The translations under genes were made by a program, and so were the position numbers. A stretch of DNA of 37,127 nt from assembly GCA_002170245.2 (NCBI GenBank), contig NHFN02000006.1:1-37127 (forward strand). The letters run 5' to 3'. Shown here one piece after another: positions 16,550 through 24,894 of this stretch (within the stretch, counting starts at the first letter, position 1; each line of letters opens with the position of its first letter). Origin of the DNA: Gammaproteobacteria bacterium TMED112 (GTDB lineage Bacteria > Pseudomonadota > Gammaproteobacteria > Magnimaribacterales > TMED112). The notes below the pieces were generated by a model, which was not told where the DNA came from, did no database searches, and was given only the letters and a program-made list of their open reading frames with translations.

Positions 16550-17779
16550 ATGAAAATTTATTTTCTTGGAATTTCCGGCACATTCATGGGTAACCTTGCT
16601 CAGATAGCTAAAGCCATGGGACATGAAGTAATTGGTTGCGATTGTAGAGTATATCCTCCAATGTCAGATGAACTAAACTCAAGTGGTATTCGTTTCTTTG
16701 AAGGTTACGAAGAAAAAAACATTGTTGATGCCGATATTTATGTTATTGGTAACGCTATTTCAAAGGAAAATAGACTTCTGAAAGAAATTTTAAGACTTGA
16801 AAAAAAAGTTATTTCAGGCCCCGCATGGTTATACGAAAATATACTAGTTGATAAAAAAGTAATTGCAGTGTCTGGTACACACGGCAAAACAACCGTAACT
16901 TCAATGATTGCTCATGCAATGATAAATAGTAATTATGACCCTAATTATCTAATAGCTGGAATTCCAAATAAATTAAAGAAATCATGGAACATAAGCAGTG
17001 ATGAGGTATTCATTATTGAAGCAGATGAATACGATACTTGCTATTTTGATAAGCGCCCAAAATTCTTTCATTATCGCCCTAGCACTTTACTAATCAATAA
17101 TATTGAATTTGATCATGCAGATATATATGAAAACGTTGAAATGATTGAAAATAATTTTTTAAAATTGATAAATACAATGCCAAAAAATTCAAAAGTGTTA
17201 ATAAATGAGAATAAAGTTAGCAATTCATTTAAAGATAGCTTAAATAGAGAATACTTTGATGCAACAATAGAACTCCTTTCTTTGGATACTAAAAATATAC
17301 ATGAAGAGAATAAGCTTTTAGCTGCTCATGCTATTGAAGACATACTCCCAAAAGATACTGTGCTTAAAGTTTTAGATGGATACATAGGGGTTAAAAGAAG
17401 ATTTGAAACCATTTTTGAAGATAAAAATTTTGAATTAATTGACGATTTTGCTCATCATCCTACGGCAATAGAAGAAACCATTAAAATGGTTAGAGAAAAA
17501 ACCGAAAACCTAATACTGATAGTTGAATTTGGCTCAAATTCTATGAAAAAAGGCATTCATGATAAAAGTTTATTAAATATTTTTAGGAATCAAGATACGT
17601 ATATGATTAATGCTTCTGCTGAGCAAGGCAAAATTTTCTTGGGACAAGCAAAAGAGCTAACGAATAATGATATTGCTGAAATCTGCGCATTAGATATAAA
17701 AAAGAAGACTATTTTAATGTGTGGTAATAGAGATTTCCAAGGTTTTCAAAAGCTTATTCTCGATAAGCTAATTAAATGA
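16550..17779 (+). CDS. mpl: UDP-MurNAc:L-Ala-gamma-D-Glu-meso-DAP ligase (murein recycling)
   Basis: Attaches recycled murein tripeptide to UDP-MurNAc, feeding cell-wall turnover products back into synthesis. I start it at the ATG at 16550, giving MKIYFLGISGTFMGNLA, the typical Mpl opening. The open frame extends upstream to 16490, but that part overlaps the divergent gene and has no family match. 409 residues, shorter than E. coli Mpl (about 457). Mur-ligase P-loop G109-T-H-G-K113-T-T, then EADEYDTCYFDKRPKF and FDHADIYEN, and DDFAHHPTAIEETI in the C-terminal domain. It leads the operon of wall genes, 15 bases ahead of rsfS. Confidence 0.95.
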   Translation: MKIYFLGISGTFMGNLAQIAKAMGHEVIGCDCRVYPPMSDELNSSGIRFFEGYEEKNIVDADIYVIGNAISKENRLLKEILRLEKKVISGPAWLYENILVDKKVIAVSGTHGKTTVTSMIAHAMINSNYDPNYLIAGIPNKLKKSWNISSDEVFIIEADEYDTCYFDKRPKFFHYRPSTLLINNIEFDHADIYENVEMIENNFLKLINTMPKNSKVLINENKVSNSFKDSLNREYFDATIELLSLDTKNIHEENKLLAAHAIEDILPKDTVLKVLDGYIGVKRRFETIFEDKNFELIDDFAHHPTAIEETIKMVREKTENLILIVEFGSNSMKKGIHDKSLLNIFRNQDTYMINASAEQGKIFLGQAKELTNNDIAEICALDIKKKTILMCGNRDFQGFQKLILDKLIK

Positions 17780-17794
17780 TTATAATTTCTATAG

Positions 17795-18139
17795 ATGCCA
17801 CCTAAACTTAAATCTTCAAAAGAAATTGTAAAAAACTGTAAAAGTTCTTTAAATGAATTAAAAGCTATAAATGTATGCTCATTTGACGTCGAAGAAATCT
17901 CATCATTCACCTCGTTTATCATGATTGCTTCAGGAACTTCTAGCCGACACATACAGTCAATTGCAGAAAAAGTTATTGAAAATTTGAAAAATAAAAAAAT
18001 TGAAATTTTAGGAACAGAAGGCATAGAAGCAAAAGATTGGATTCTTATCGATGCAGGCGAAGTTATTATTAACATTATGTCTGAGGATTCAAGGGAACAT
18101 TACGATCTTGAATCACTATGGGATAGAAAGACAAAATGA
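17795..18139 (+). CDS. rsfS: Ribosome silencing factor RsfS (Iojap family)
   Basis: Binds ribosomal protein uL14 and blocks subunit joining when nutrients are scarce. 114 residues, normal length. Family phrases: SSRHIQSIAEKVIENL, GTEGIEAKDWILIDAGEVIINIM and the end REHYDLESLWD. In relatives the gene usually follows nadD; here mpl is in that place. It overlaps rlmH by 4 bases (ATGA). Confidence 0.96.
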   Translation: MPPKLKSSKEIVKNCKSSLNELKAINVCSFDVEEISSFTSFIMIASGTSSRHIQSIAEKVIENLKNKKIEILGTEGIEAKDWILIDAGEVIINIMSEDSREHYDLESLWDRKTK

Positions 18140-18588
18140 GAGTTTCTTTATTTTATGTACAACAAAATAGAACAAAAAATGCAGATGCATTTGAAGAGCA
18201 TTATCTAAAAAAAATAAAAAAAAATATGAGTCTTCAAATTATTGGCATTGCAAATAAAAAAAAATTCACCTCTCAAAAACAACAGATTAAGTACGAAGGA
18301 GATCTTATAAGAAAAAAAATTGGAAATGAAAAATATATTTGCTTCGATAAGTGTGGAGTAAAAGTATGTTCAAAAAGTTTTGCGAATATGATTTACAAAT
18401 CAAATGAAAAAGTAAATTTAGTAGTTGGTGGTGCATTTGGTTTGTCAGATGATGTTGCAGAAAATGCATCAAAAACAATCTCGTTTTCAGATATGGAATT
18501 TTCCCACGAAGTTTTTCGAGTAATGCTTTTAGAGCAAGTTTATAGGGCAAATTGTATATTTAATAATCACCCATACCATCAAAGTTGA
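18136..18588 (+). CDS. rlmH: 23S rRNA pseudouridine-1915 N3-methyltransferase RlmH
   Basis: SPOUT-class enzyme that methylates pseudouridine 1915 in helix 69 of 23S rRNA using SAM. 150 residues, against about 155 in E. coli. The knotted SAM-binding part shows VVGGAFGLSDDV and the invariant C-terminus YRANCIFNNHPYHQS. The first half is Lys-rich and divergent. Its substrate pseudouridine is made by RluD, which is encoded at the other end of this window. It overlaps rsfS by 4 bases and the next gene by 4, the latter through a TTG start. Confidence 0.96.
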   Translation: MRVSLFYVQQNRTKNADAFEEHYLKKIKKNMSLQIIGIANKKKFTSQKQQIKYEGDLIRKKIGNEKYICFDKCGVKVCSKSFANMIYKSNEKVNLVVGGAFGLSDDVAENASKTISFSDMEFSHEVFRVMLLEQVYRANCIFNNHPYHQS

Positions 18589-20372
18589 AAGATAATAAAA
18601 TACAAATTTACAAAACAAGAACAAACATCTTATTAAGTGTTTTTATTTTTATTCTTATATTAGTTATAGCTAGATTTTTTTATTTACAAATTATCCAAGG
18701 CAATGAACTAAAAGAATTGAGAGAAAAAAATATAAATGCTTTTGAATATATTTATCCAAAAAGAGGCCGAATACTCTCAAAAGATGGAATCGTATTAGCA
18801 GAAGATAGGAAAGTATTTTCTTTAGCAATAGACATTGAGCAAAAACCTAGTGAGCAATCCATAAATAAACTAGCAGACTTATTTTACGAAAAGATAAATG
18901 TCGAAAACTTAAGAATAAAGGTTGAAAACTCTATTAGGTTTAGAAAATCTGAGATAGTTATTGAAAAACTTACACAAGAAGACCTTGCAAAATATTTGGT
19001 TGGGGGTTCAGATATTACAGGATTCTCTGTAATCGAAGGCTATGAAAGACAATATAATCCACACCCATCAATTTTTCATGTTCTTGGCCACATGGGTTTT
19101 ATCAATTCTAGTGACGTTAATTATTTTTCGCCAAGGATAAACGACTATAGTGCAAAACTATGGAGTAAGGTTGGTAAATCTGGCCTCGAAAGAGTGTATG
19201 AAGAAAAGTTGCAAGGACAGCATGGCAAAAGATTTTTTCAAAGAAATGCTAGAGGAGATAGAAGAGTTATTACAAGCACATCGCCGTTTAAGGAAGGTGA
19301 AGAACTTTCTATTTCTATAAATTTCAAAGCACAAAAACTGGCTTATGATCTAATGAATGAGAGAAAAGGGTCGATAGTAGTCATTGATTTGCTAGATTTC
19401 AGCATACCTGTTGCAATAAGCACACCATCTATAAGTGCAAACGACCTAAGAGATATTTCATCACTACAATATCAAGACTTATTAAATGATCCAGCAAGAC
19501 CATTATTTAATAGAGCCTTTATGGGCCTATATCCACCTGCATCAACTATTAAACCTCTTCTAACTATATTTGCTTTAAATAATAAATACACAAATTGGGA
19601 AGAGACAATTTTTGATGACGGCTTTTTTAGGTTTGAAGAGGAAGAAAGGGTATTTAATGCCTGGCGTGAAGGAGGCCATGGCGTTACTGATTTAGAAAAA
19701 GCATTGGTTGAAAGTTCAAACCCATTTTTCATGAATTTATCTATTAGATATGAAAAAGACATATTTGTAGAATTTTTAAAATCTTCTAGTTTTGGCTCAA
19801 AACTCTGTGAGGACTGTTATCCACATCAATTTAGTCCGTTAATCGACGATGATTGGAAGTATAAAAACTTTGGAAAAGAGCTTTATAAAGGCGATTTCAT
19901 AAATTTAGGAGTAGGACAAGGCTATATGCTTACAACTCCATTACACTTATCTTTAATCTCAGGAATTTTAGCTAAAAGAGGAGAGTATGAATTGCCTTAT
20001 TTAGTTGCAAAAAAACAAAATAAATTATCCATAAGTGAGGATTTAACTATAGAAGATTGGAACAAACTTCATTCATCTTTAATTGATGTAATTTATTCAC
20101 CTAATGGTACTGGCTATAGAATAAATGCAGGTGAACTTAAACTTGCTGGAAAGAGTGGAACTGCTCAGGTAGTAGATATTAATTCAAGGGAAGAATATGA
20201 CGAAGTAAGAACAAATCCATTACTTCGAGATCATGCAATTTTTATTGGTTTTGCCCCATATGATAATCCTAGATACTCGATTGCTGTGATAGTGGAAAAT
20301 GGCGAAAGTGGTGGAAGAGTTGCGGGGCCTATTGCTAAAGAAGTTTTGGAGGGATTATTGAATGATTCTTAA
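18585..20372 (+). CDS. mrdA: Penicillin-binding protein 2 (elongasome transpeptidase)
   Basis: Cross-links peptidoglycan during cell elongation, paired with RodA. 595 residues. The start is TTG at 18585, overlapping the rlmH stop by 4 bases; no ATG fits. One TM anchor (about 13-36), then the periplasmic dimerisation domain (YPKRGRILSKDGIVLAEDR) and the transpeptidase domain. Active-site motifs: S320-T-I-K323 in PPASTIKP, SSNPFF for SxN, and KSGTAQ for the KTG box. Length matches the family, somewhat short of the 633 in E. coli. It overlaps rodA by 11 bases. Confidence 0.97.
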   Translation: MKDNKIQIYKTRTNILLSVFIFILILVIARFFYLQIIQGNELKELREKNINAFEYIYPKRGRILSKDGIVLAEDRKVFSLAIDIEQKPSEQSINKLADLFYEKINVENLRIKVENSIRFRKSEIVIEKLTQEDLAKYLVGGSDITGFSVIEGYERQYNPHPSIFHVLGHMGFINSSDVNYFSPRINDYSAKLWSKVGKSGLERVYEEKLQGQHGKRFFQRNARGDRRVITSTSPFKEGEELSISINFKAQKLAYDLMNERKGSIVVIDLLDFSIPVAISTPSISANDLRDISSLQYQDLLNDPARPLFNRAFMGLYPPASTIKPLLTIFALNNKYTNWEETIFDDGFFRFEEEERVFNAWREGGHGVTDLEKALVESSNPFFMNLSIRYEKDIFVEFLKSSSFGSKLCEDCYPHQFSPLIDDDWKYKNFGKELYKGDFINLGVGQGYMLTTPLHLSLISGILAKRGEYELPYLVAKKQNKLSISEDLTIEDWNKLHSSLIDVIYSPNGTGYRINAGELKLAGKSGTAQVVDINSREEYDEVRTNPLLRDHAIFIGFAPYDNPRYSIAVIVENGESGGRVAGPIAKEVLEGLLNDS

Positions 20373-21438
20373 TTTTAGAAATTCAATTATTTTTCTGTCA
20401 TTAATAACAATAATCACAATGGGTTCTTTGACAATTTATTCTGTAACTTCTATTGATATAAATAGTTTTCTTCGTTTTTTACTAGTAAATATTTTTGCAA
20501 TTCTCTTAGTAGTTCTTCTGTTCAATCAGATTAATTTAAATAGAATATTTTCTTTTGGTTGGCTCCTTTTCCTACTTAATATACTTTTAGTTTTAAGTGT
20601 AGAGATCTTTGGTAATGAAATTAATGGTTCCAAGCGATGGTTGGATTTTGGTTTTTTAAGCTTACAGCCTTCAGAGTTCATGAAGATTACTTACGCACTT
20701 TTTGTGACTCAGTATTTAAGGTTCTATGGTTTTAAGTTTTCAAAATTTAGAACTATATTTTTGCTATCAGTCTTATTTATTTCAGCTCTTCCAATAATTG
20801 CTCAGCCTGATTTAGGAACAGGGCTAGTTTACGTATTTCTTGGATTAATGTTTCTGTTTATATGTGGAATGCACAGGTATTATTTCATAGCAATGGGAAT
20901 TTTTGGCATTCTGCTTTCTCCTTTAATCTATTCATTAGGTTTAACTAGTTATCAAAAAGGAAGAATTATAAGTTGGTTTTCTTCAGACCAAACATTAACA
21001 GAGAAATGGAATATACTCCAATCAGAAATAAGTATTGGTTCAGGGGGCCTTGTAGGAGAGGGTTTTCTAAACAGTAAACAAAATGAATTTAATTTTCTAC
21101 CTGAGGCAGACACTGATTTTATTTTTTCAATTTTTGCAGAACAATTCGGTTTTATTGGTGTATTTTCAATTCTCATAATGCTTGGTTGTTTTATAGTTAT
21201 GACAGTATTATTGACGATGACCGAAAGGCGATTAACGAGCGATTTATCTCCTTATTATATTGGAACATATTGTACTTTTGTCATAGGTTTTAGTTTTTTA
21301 TTAAATATATTAATGGTGAGTGGAATGATTCCGGTTGTGGGGTTGCCATTACCTTTTTTTACTAAAGGTGGTTCATCTTTATTATGTTTTTCTATAATGC
21401 TAGGATTAATTTTTACTTCCAGAGGATTTCTTAAGTAA
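20362..21438 (+). CDS. rodA: RodA peptidoglycan glycosyltransferase (SEDS family)
   Basis: Inner-membrane polymerase that makes glycan strands for lateral wall growth together with PBP2. 358 residues with about ten hydrophobic segments. SEDS signatures: NGSKRWLDFGFLSLQPSEFMK, AQPDLGTGLVY, LPEADTDFIFSIFAEQFG and GLPLPFFTKGGSSLL. The ATG lies inside the end of mrdA (11-base overlap) and its stop shares a base with the mltB start (TAATG). This supports tightly balanced expression of the three wall proteins. Confidence 0.97.
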   Translation: MILNFRNSIIFLSLITIITMGSLTIYSVTSIDINSFLRFLLVNIFAILLVVLLFNQINLNRIFSFGWLLFLLNILLVLSVEIFGNEINGSKRWLDFGFLSLQPSEFMKITYALFVTQYLRFYGFKFSKFRTIFLLSVLFISALPIIAQPDLGTGLVYVFLGLMFLFICGMHRYYFIAMGIFGILLSPLIYSLGLTSYQKGRIISWFSSDQTLTEKWNILQSEISIGSGGLVGEGFLNSKQNEFNFLPEADTDFIFSIFAEQFGFIGVFSILIMLGCFIVMTVLLTMTERRLTSDLSPYYIGTYCTFVIGFSFLLNILMVSGMIPVVGLPLPFFTKGGSSLLCFSIMLGLIFTSRGFLK

Positions 21439-22421
21439 TGCGAATATTAATAATATTTTTAATTATTTCTTTAGCTCATGCTGATATTTTAGACCGAGAG
21501 GATGTTCAAGATTTTATTAATATCGCTGTTGATAGTTCAGAGCTCACAAAAGAAGAAATTGAGAAATATCTCATTAAAGCAGTTGCCTCTGAAAAAGCTA
21601 TAACAGCAAGACAAAACCAGCCTGAAGTTAAAGCCACTTGGAGTAGATATCGAAATAGATATGTCACATTTTCAAGAATTAATAATGGTGCAAGATTCGT
21701 TAAAGAAAATTATGAGATATTAGAATCTGTCGAAAAAGATTTTGGTGTTTCAAAATTCTATGTTGCATCAATAATTGGTTGTGAAACTAATTACGGAAGC
21801 TTTCTAGGAACTTACAACCCGTTAGATACAATTTTCACAAGAGCTTTTGAGCCGAAAAATTCATTCTGGCAAAAAGAATTGATTCAATTACTTATTTTGT
21901 CTAAAAAATATAATTTTGATCCAAAGGCAATTAAAAGTTCATGGTCTGGTGCTTTAGGTCTTGGACAATTTATTCCTTCAAGCTATAACTATTATGGCGT
22001 TGATTATGATAATGATGGCATGGTAGACATGTATAACTCAAAAAAAGATGGAATTGCAAGTGTTGCTAACTACCTAAAAGAGAATGGTTGGAAGACAGGA
22101 AGTAATGCTGTTATTGAAGTTAATGTTGGTAAGAAATATGAAAAACTACAGGATGATGACATCACTGAATTAACATTTCCTTTTAACCTGAATAATTTTA
22201 GAACTAAAATCACCGTAGCTGAATTACTTGAGGAAGGTTTTGAATTTGATGATAAATTTAATGAAAAAATTTCACCTTTACTGGTCTATGAACAAGGAAA
22301 AACAAAATTATATTTAGGATTTGATAACTTTAGAGTAATTACTAAGTATAATCGAAGTAGTAAGTATGCATTGGCAGTCCACCAACTTGCACTGGAAATT
22401 TCAAAGAAATTTGATGATTAA
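21438..22421 (+). CDS. mltB: Membrane-bound lytic murein transglycosylase B family
   Basis: Periplasmic muramidase that cuts glycan strands, leaving 1,6-anhydro ends; its products feed the recycling route that includes mpl. 327 residues. The short signal peptide (MRILIIFLIISLAHA) has no lipobox Cys, so unlike E. coli MltB it is probably soluble. The catalytic Glu is E116 in IIGCETNYGSFLGTY. Other family marks: SWSGALGLGQFIPSSY, YDNDGMVDM and ASVANYLKENGW. It shares one base with rodA and 8 with dacA. In pseudomonads rlpA lies between mltB and the D,D-carboxypeptidase gene; it is missing here. Confidence 0.94.
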   Translation: MRILIIFLIISLAHADILDREDVQDFINIAVDSSELTKEEIEKYLIKAVASEKAITARQNQPEVKATWSRYRNRYVTFSRINNGARFVKENYEILESVEKDFGVSKFYVASIIGCETNYGSFLGTYNPLDTIFTRAFEPKNSFWQKELIQLLILSKKYNFDPKAIKSSWSGALGLGQFIPSSYNYYGVDYDNDGMVDMYNSKKDGIASVANYLKENGWKTGSNAVIEVNVGKKYEKLQDDDITELTFPFNLNNFRTKITVAELLEEGFEFDDKFNEKISPLLVYEQGKTKLYLGFDNFRVITKYNRSSKYALAVHQLALEISKKFDD

Positions 22422-23547
22422 AATAAATTTATATTTACTTTTAGTACTTGGATTTATGGTTTCAGCAACCATACCTAACCCACCGGATTTAGGAGTGGGC
22501 AGCTACATATTGTACGAACCTAATACAAAAAAAGTTTTAGTAAGTTTTAATGATGATGAACCAGTCCAACCAGCCAGCCTGACAAAATTAATGACTAGTT
22601 ATGTGGTTGCTGACTACATTAAAGAAGATTTCATTAATTTAACTGATACGCCAAAAATATCCGTTAAGGCTTGGAAAACTGAAGGTTCAAGAATGTTCAT
22701 CCGCGAAGGAACAAAGGTGCCTGTTTCAGAATTAATTAAGGGGATGATTATACAATCAGGAAATGATGCAAGTGTCGCCCTTGCAGAACATGTAGCAGGC
22801 AGTGAAGATAACTTTGCATATTTAATGAATGATTATGCATCTCAACTTGGCATGAATAACTCTTCGTTTAATAATGCATCTGGTCTTCCTGATCCTTTGA
22901 ATGTTACTTCAGCTTACGATTTAGCTGTTCTCACAAGCGCACTAATTAAAAATTTTCCAGAACACTACAAATTGTATTCAGAAAAATCATATACATATGC
23001 AGGTATTAAACAACCTAATAGAAATAGACTCTTATGGAGAAGTGATATTTTTGATGGAGCAAAAACAGGCTATCATTCTCAAGCTGGATACTGTCTTATT
23101 GGTTCTGCTAAAAGAGGTGAAATGAGGTTGGTAGCAGTTGTGCTCGGTAGCGAAGATGACAAAAGATTTAATGATGTTTCAGCATTAATGGATTATGGAT
23201 TTCGACATTTCACAACAGAAAAATTATTTTCAAAGCTTGAAACTTATAAAGAACTAAAGGTTATTGCTGGTGTTGAAGAAAGTGTTTCTGTTGGCTTAAC
23301 AGAAGATATAATACTAACTTTGCAAAAAAATAAAAGAGATGACCTTAGTTTTGAGTTATCACTGAATACCCAAGTTCTAGCTCCAATAAATGCTATGGAT
23401 AAAGCAGGCACTTTAAAAGTCATTGATGATCAAAATAACGTTATTGCTGAATCTAATTTAGTTTATTTATATTCTGTTGAAGAATTAGGATTTTTTCAGA
23501 GGTTGTTTGCAATTCTATGGAATTGGCTTAAATCATTATTTAATTAA
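22414..23547 (+). CDS. dacA: D-alanyl-D-alanine carboxypeptidase (PBP5 type)
   Basis: Trims the terminal D-Ala from wall pentapeptides in the periplasm. I start it at the ATG at 22414 (MIKINLYLLLVLGFMVSA, a signal peptide). The frame continues upstream within mltB but encodes nothing signal-like. 377 residues. Motifs: S55-L-T-K58, SGNDASV and AKTGYH. The C-terminus (ELGFFQRLFAILWNWLKSLFN, last 21 or so residues) forms an amphipathic membrane anchor as in PBP5. It overlaps mltB by 8 bases and the convergent holA stop by 4. Confidence 0.97.
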   Translation: MIKINLYLLLVLGFMVSATIPNPPDLGVGSYILYEPNTKKVLVSFNDDEPVQPASLTKLMTSYVVADYIKEDFINLTDTPKISVKAWKTEGSRMFIREGTKVPVSELIKGMIIQSGNDASVALAEHVAGSEDNFAYLMNDYASQLGMNNSSFNNASGLPDPLNVTSAYDLAVLTSALIKNFPEHYKLYSEKSYTYAGIKQPNRNRLLWRSDIFDGAKTGYHSQAGYCLIGSAKRGEMRLVAVVLGSEDDKRFNDVSALMDYGFRHFTTEKLFSKLETYKELKVIAGVEESVSVGLTEDIILTLQKNKRDDLSFELSLNTQVLAPINAMDKAGTLKVIDDQNNVIAESNLVYLYSVEELGFFQRLFAILWNWLKSLFN

Positions 23548-24509
23548 GCCGACAGGTTTAACACAACATCTTTTATATCATTCCACGGATCTCCATTTAA
23601 GACTCCCTTGAATTTTTTATCAATGATATTTACTTCATCAATCAGCTTATTTATGGTTTTTGGAGAGATCCTTGTAGAAATTTTTTGGTACCACTGAATT
23701 TGATTTTCCCAAATTCCAAGAGATCTTATATTTTTCCCCTCTGAAACGTATTTTATTGCATTTATATCGCGAGTTAATATCCATATAAGTAATGCTACAG
23801 AATTTCTATCATTTACCCTCATTGATTCAATTACAGATAAAGCTAATTTTGTATCCCTATTACTTATGTATTCAATCAACTTATAATTATTTTTATCTCC
23901 CTTATTAGAAAATACTTTCATTGCTGTTTCTTCATTATCAATTTCTAGAATTTTTAGTATTTCCAAATCATTTAATAAAGCTGAGAATTTCCCTTCATAC
24001 ATTTCAATAAATATCTGAATATTCTTTATTTTATTAAGATAGCTGGGAAGGCTAGTTTCTAAAAAATCTTTAATTTCTGATTCATAAGGCGGAGAACAAT
24101 CAATAAATATCGCGTTCCCTTTAAAATTTTGTATTAATTCTTTTTCAATAGTTTTTTTTGTAAGACTCAAAATTTCAATTATTAGAATATTTTCAGTTTC
24201 ATATTCAATAATTTTTTGAAATTTTTGCAATAGATCCTTATTTAACCTGTTTTTATTTAAAGATATGAAAACAGCCTTTTTTTCATTAAATAAACTGTTT
24301 GTCATGAGCGATTGATCCAATAAAGATTCAAAATTATCATCATCTAAGTCTAAATATATCTTTTCTAATAATTGTAAGTCTTGATCTTTTAAGCAGTGAT
24401 GTTTTGATTTAAAGCAGAGAGCATGTTCATCACCAAATAAAAAAAATTTAACTGATTCATGTTTAGGTCTAGCTAAGAATTTAATAGCCTTTATAGGTTT
24501 ATTCAACAT
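23544..24509 (-). CDS. holA: DNA polymerase III delta subunit
   Basis: Clamp-loader subunit that opens the beta clamp. 321 residues, divergent and Lys/Asn-rich. The call rests on size, on segments typical of HolA (AIKFFLF-like start region KFFLFGDEHAL, SLFNEKKAVFI, ALSVIESM, LLIWILTRDI and the end DPWNDIKDVVL), and on position directly after leuS-lptE, as in E. coli. The next gene there, nadD, is absent; the reading frame ends against dacA with a 4-base overlap of stops. It overlaps lptE by 11 bases. Confidence 0.9.
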   Translation of the reverse strand: MLNKPIKAIKFLARPKHESVKFFLFGDEHALCFKSKHHCLKDQDLQLLEKIYLDLDDDNFESLLDQSLMTNSLFNEKKAVFISLNKNRLNKDLLQKFQKIIEYETENILIIEILSLTKKTIEKELIQNFKGNAIFIDCSPPYESEIKDFLETSLPSYLNKIKNIQIFIEMYEGKFSALLNDLEILKILEIDNEETAMKVFSNKGDKNNYKLIEYISNRDTKLALSVIESMRVNDRNSVALLIWILTRDINAIKYVSEGKNIRSLGIWENQIQWYQKISTRISPKTINKLIDEVNIIDKKFKGVLNGDPWNDIKDVVLNLSA

Positions 24510-24894
24510 AGTTACGCATCGACTTACAAATATCAGAAATTAGTAAATTTTTGATTTCTTTTTTTTCTGAATCTGCCATATTGCTTGAAATATAGTTTGT
24601 TGTGTTAAAGCGCATTGAATCGAATTCTATATCGTCAGAATTTTGAGTATTCATTGTTAGGCTCAGAAAATATCTAGTATTGAATTCAAGGCCTAGGCTA
24701 TTTATATTCTCTGCTGAATAATTAAATTCAAGATTGTTAAGCTTAAATTTTTTATTAGTATTGCTTAAGCATTTATTAAATTGAAATCTATCTGAATTCG
24801 AGAAAGAATCATCAAAATATAGATTGTCTGTATCAATGCCAGTAATCGAACAAGAGCTTAAAATGATTAAAATTAAAAGATTACGAGTGAACAA
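24499..24894 (-). CDS. lptE: Probable LPS-assembly lipoprotein LptE, short and divergent
   Basis: LptE plugs the LptD barrel and helps place LPS in the outer leaflet. Only 131 residues, against about 190 in E. coli. The start is TTG at 24894; there is no ATG, and the TTG gives a good lipoprotein signal, [15 protein letters not shown], with lipid-accepting C15. The mature part shows little recognisable similarity by eye. The name rests on the lipobox, the length class and the conserved slot between leuS and holA. It overlaps leuS by 14 bases and holA by 11. An unrelated small lipoprotein is possible but less likely. Confidence 0.75.
   Translation of the reverse strand: MFTRNLLILIILSSCSITGIDTDNLYFDDSFSNSDRFQFNKCLSNTNKKFKLNNLEFNYSAENINSLGLEFNTRYFLSLTMNTQNSDDIEFDSMRFNTTNYISSNMADSEKKEIKNLLISDICKSMRNYVE

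Noticed and set aside
22366-22413. Longer dacA start inside mltB
   Set aside because: It would bury the signal peptide behind 16 residues; the ATG at 22414 begins directly with a signal peptide.
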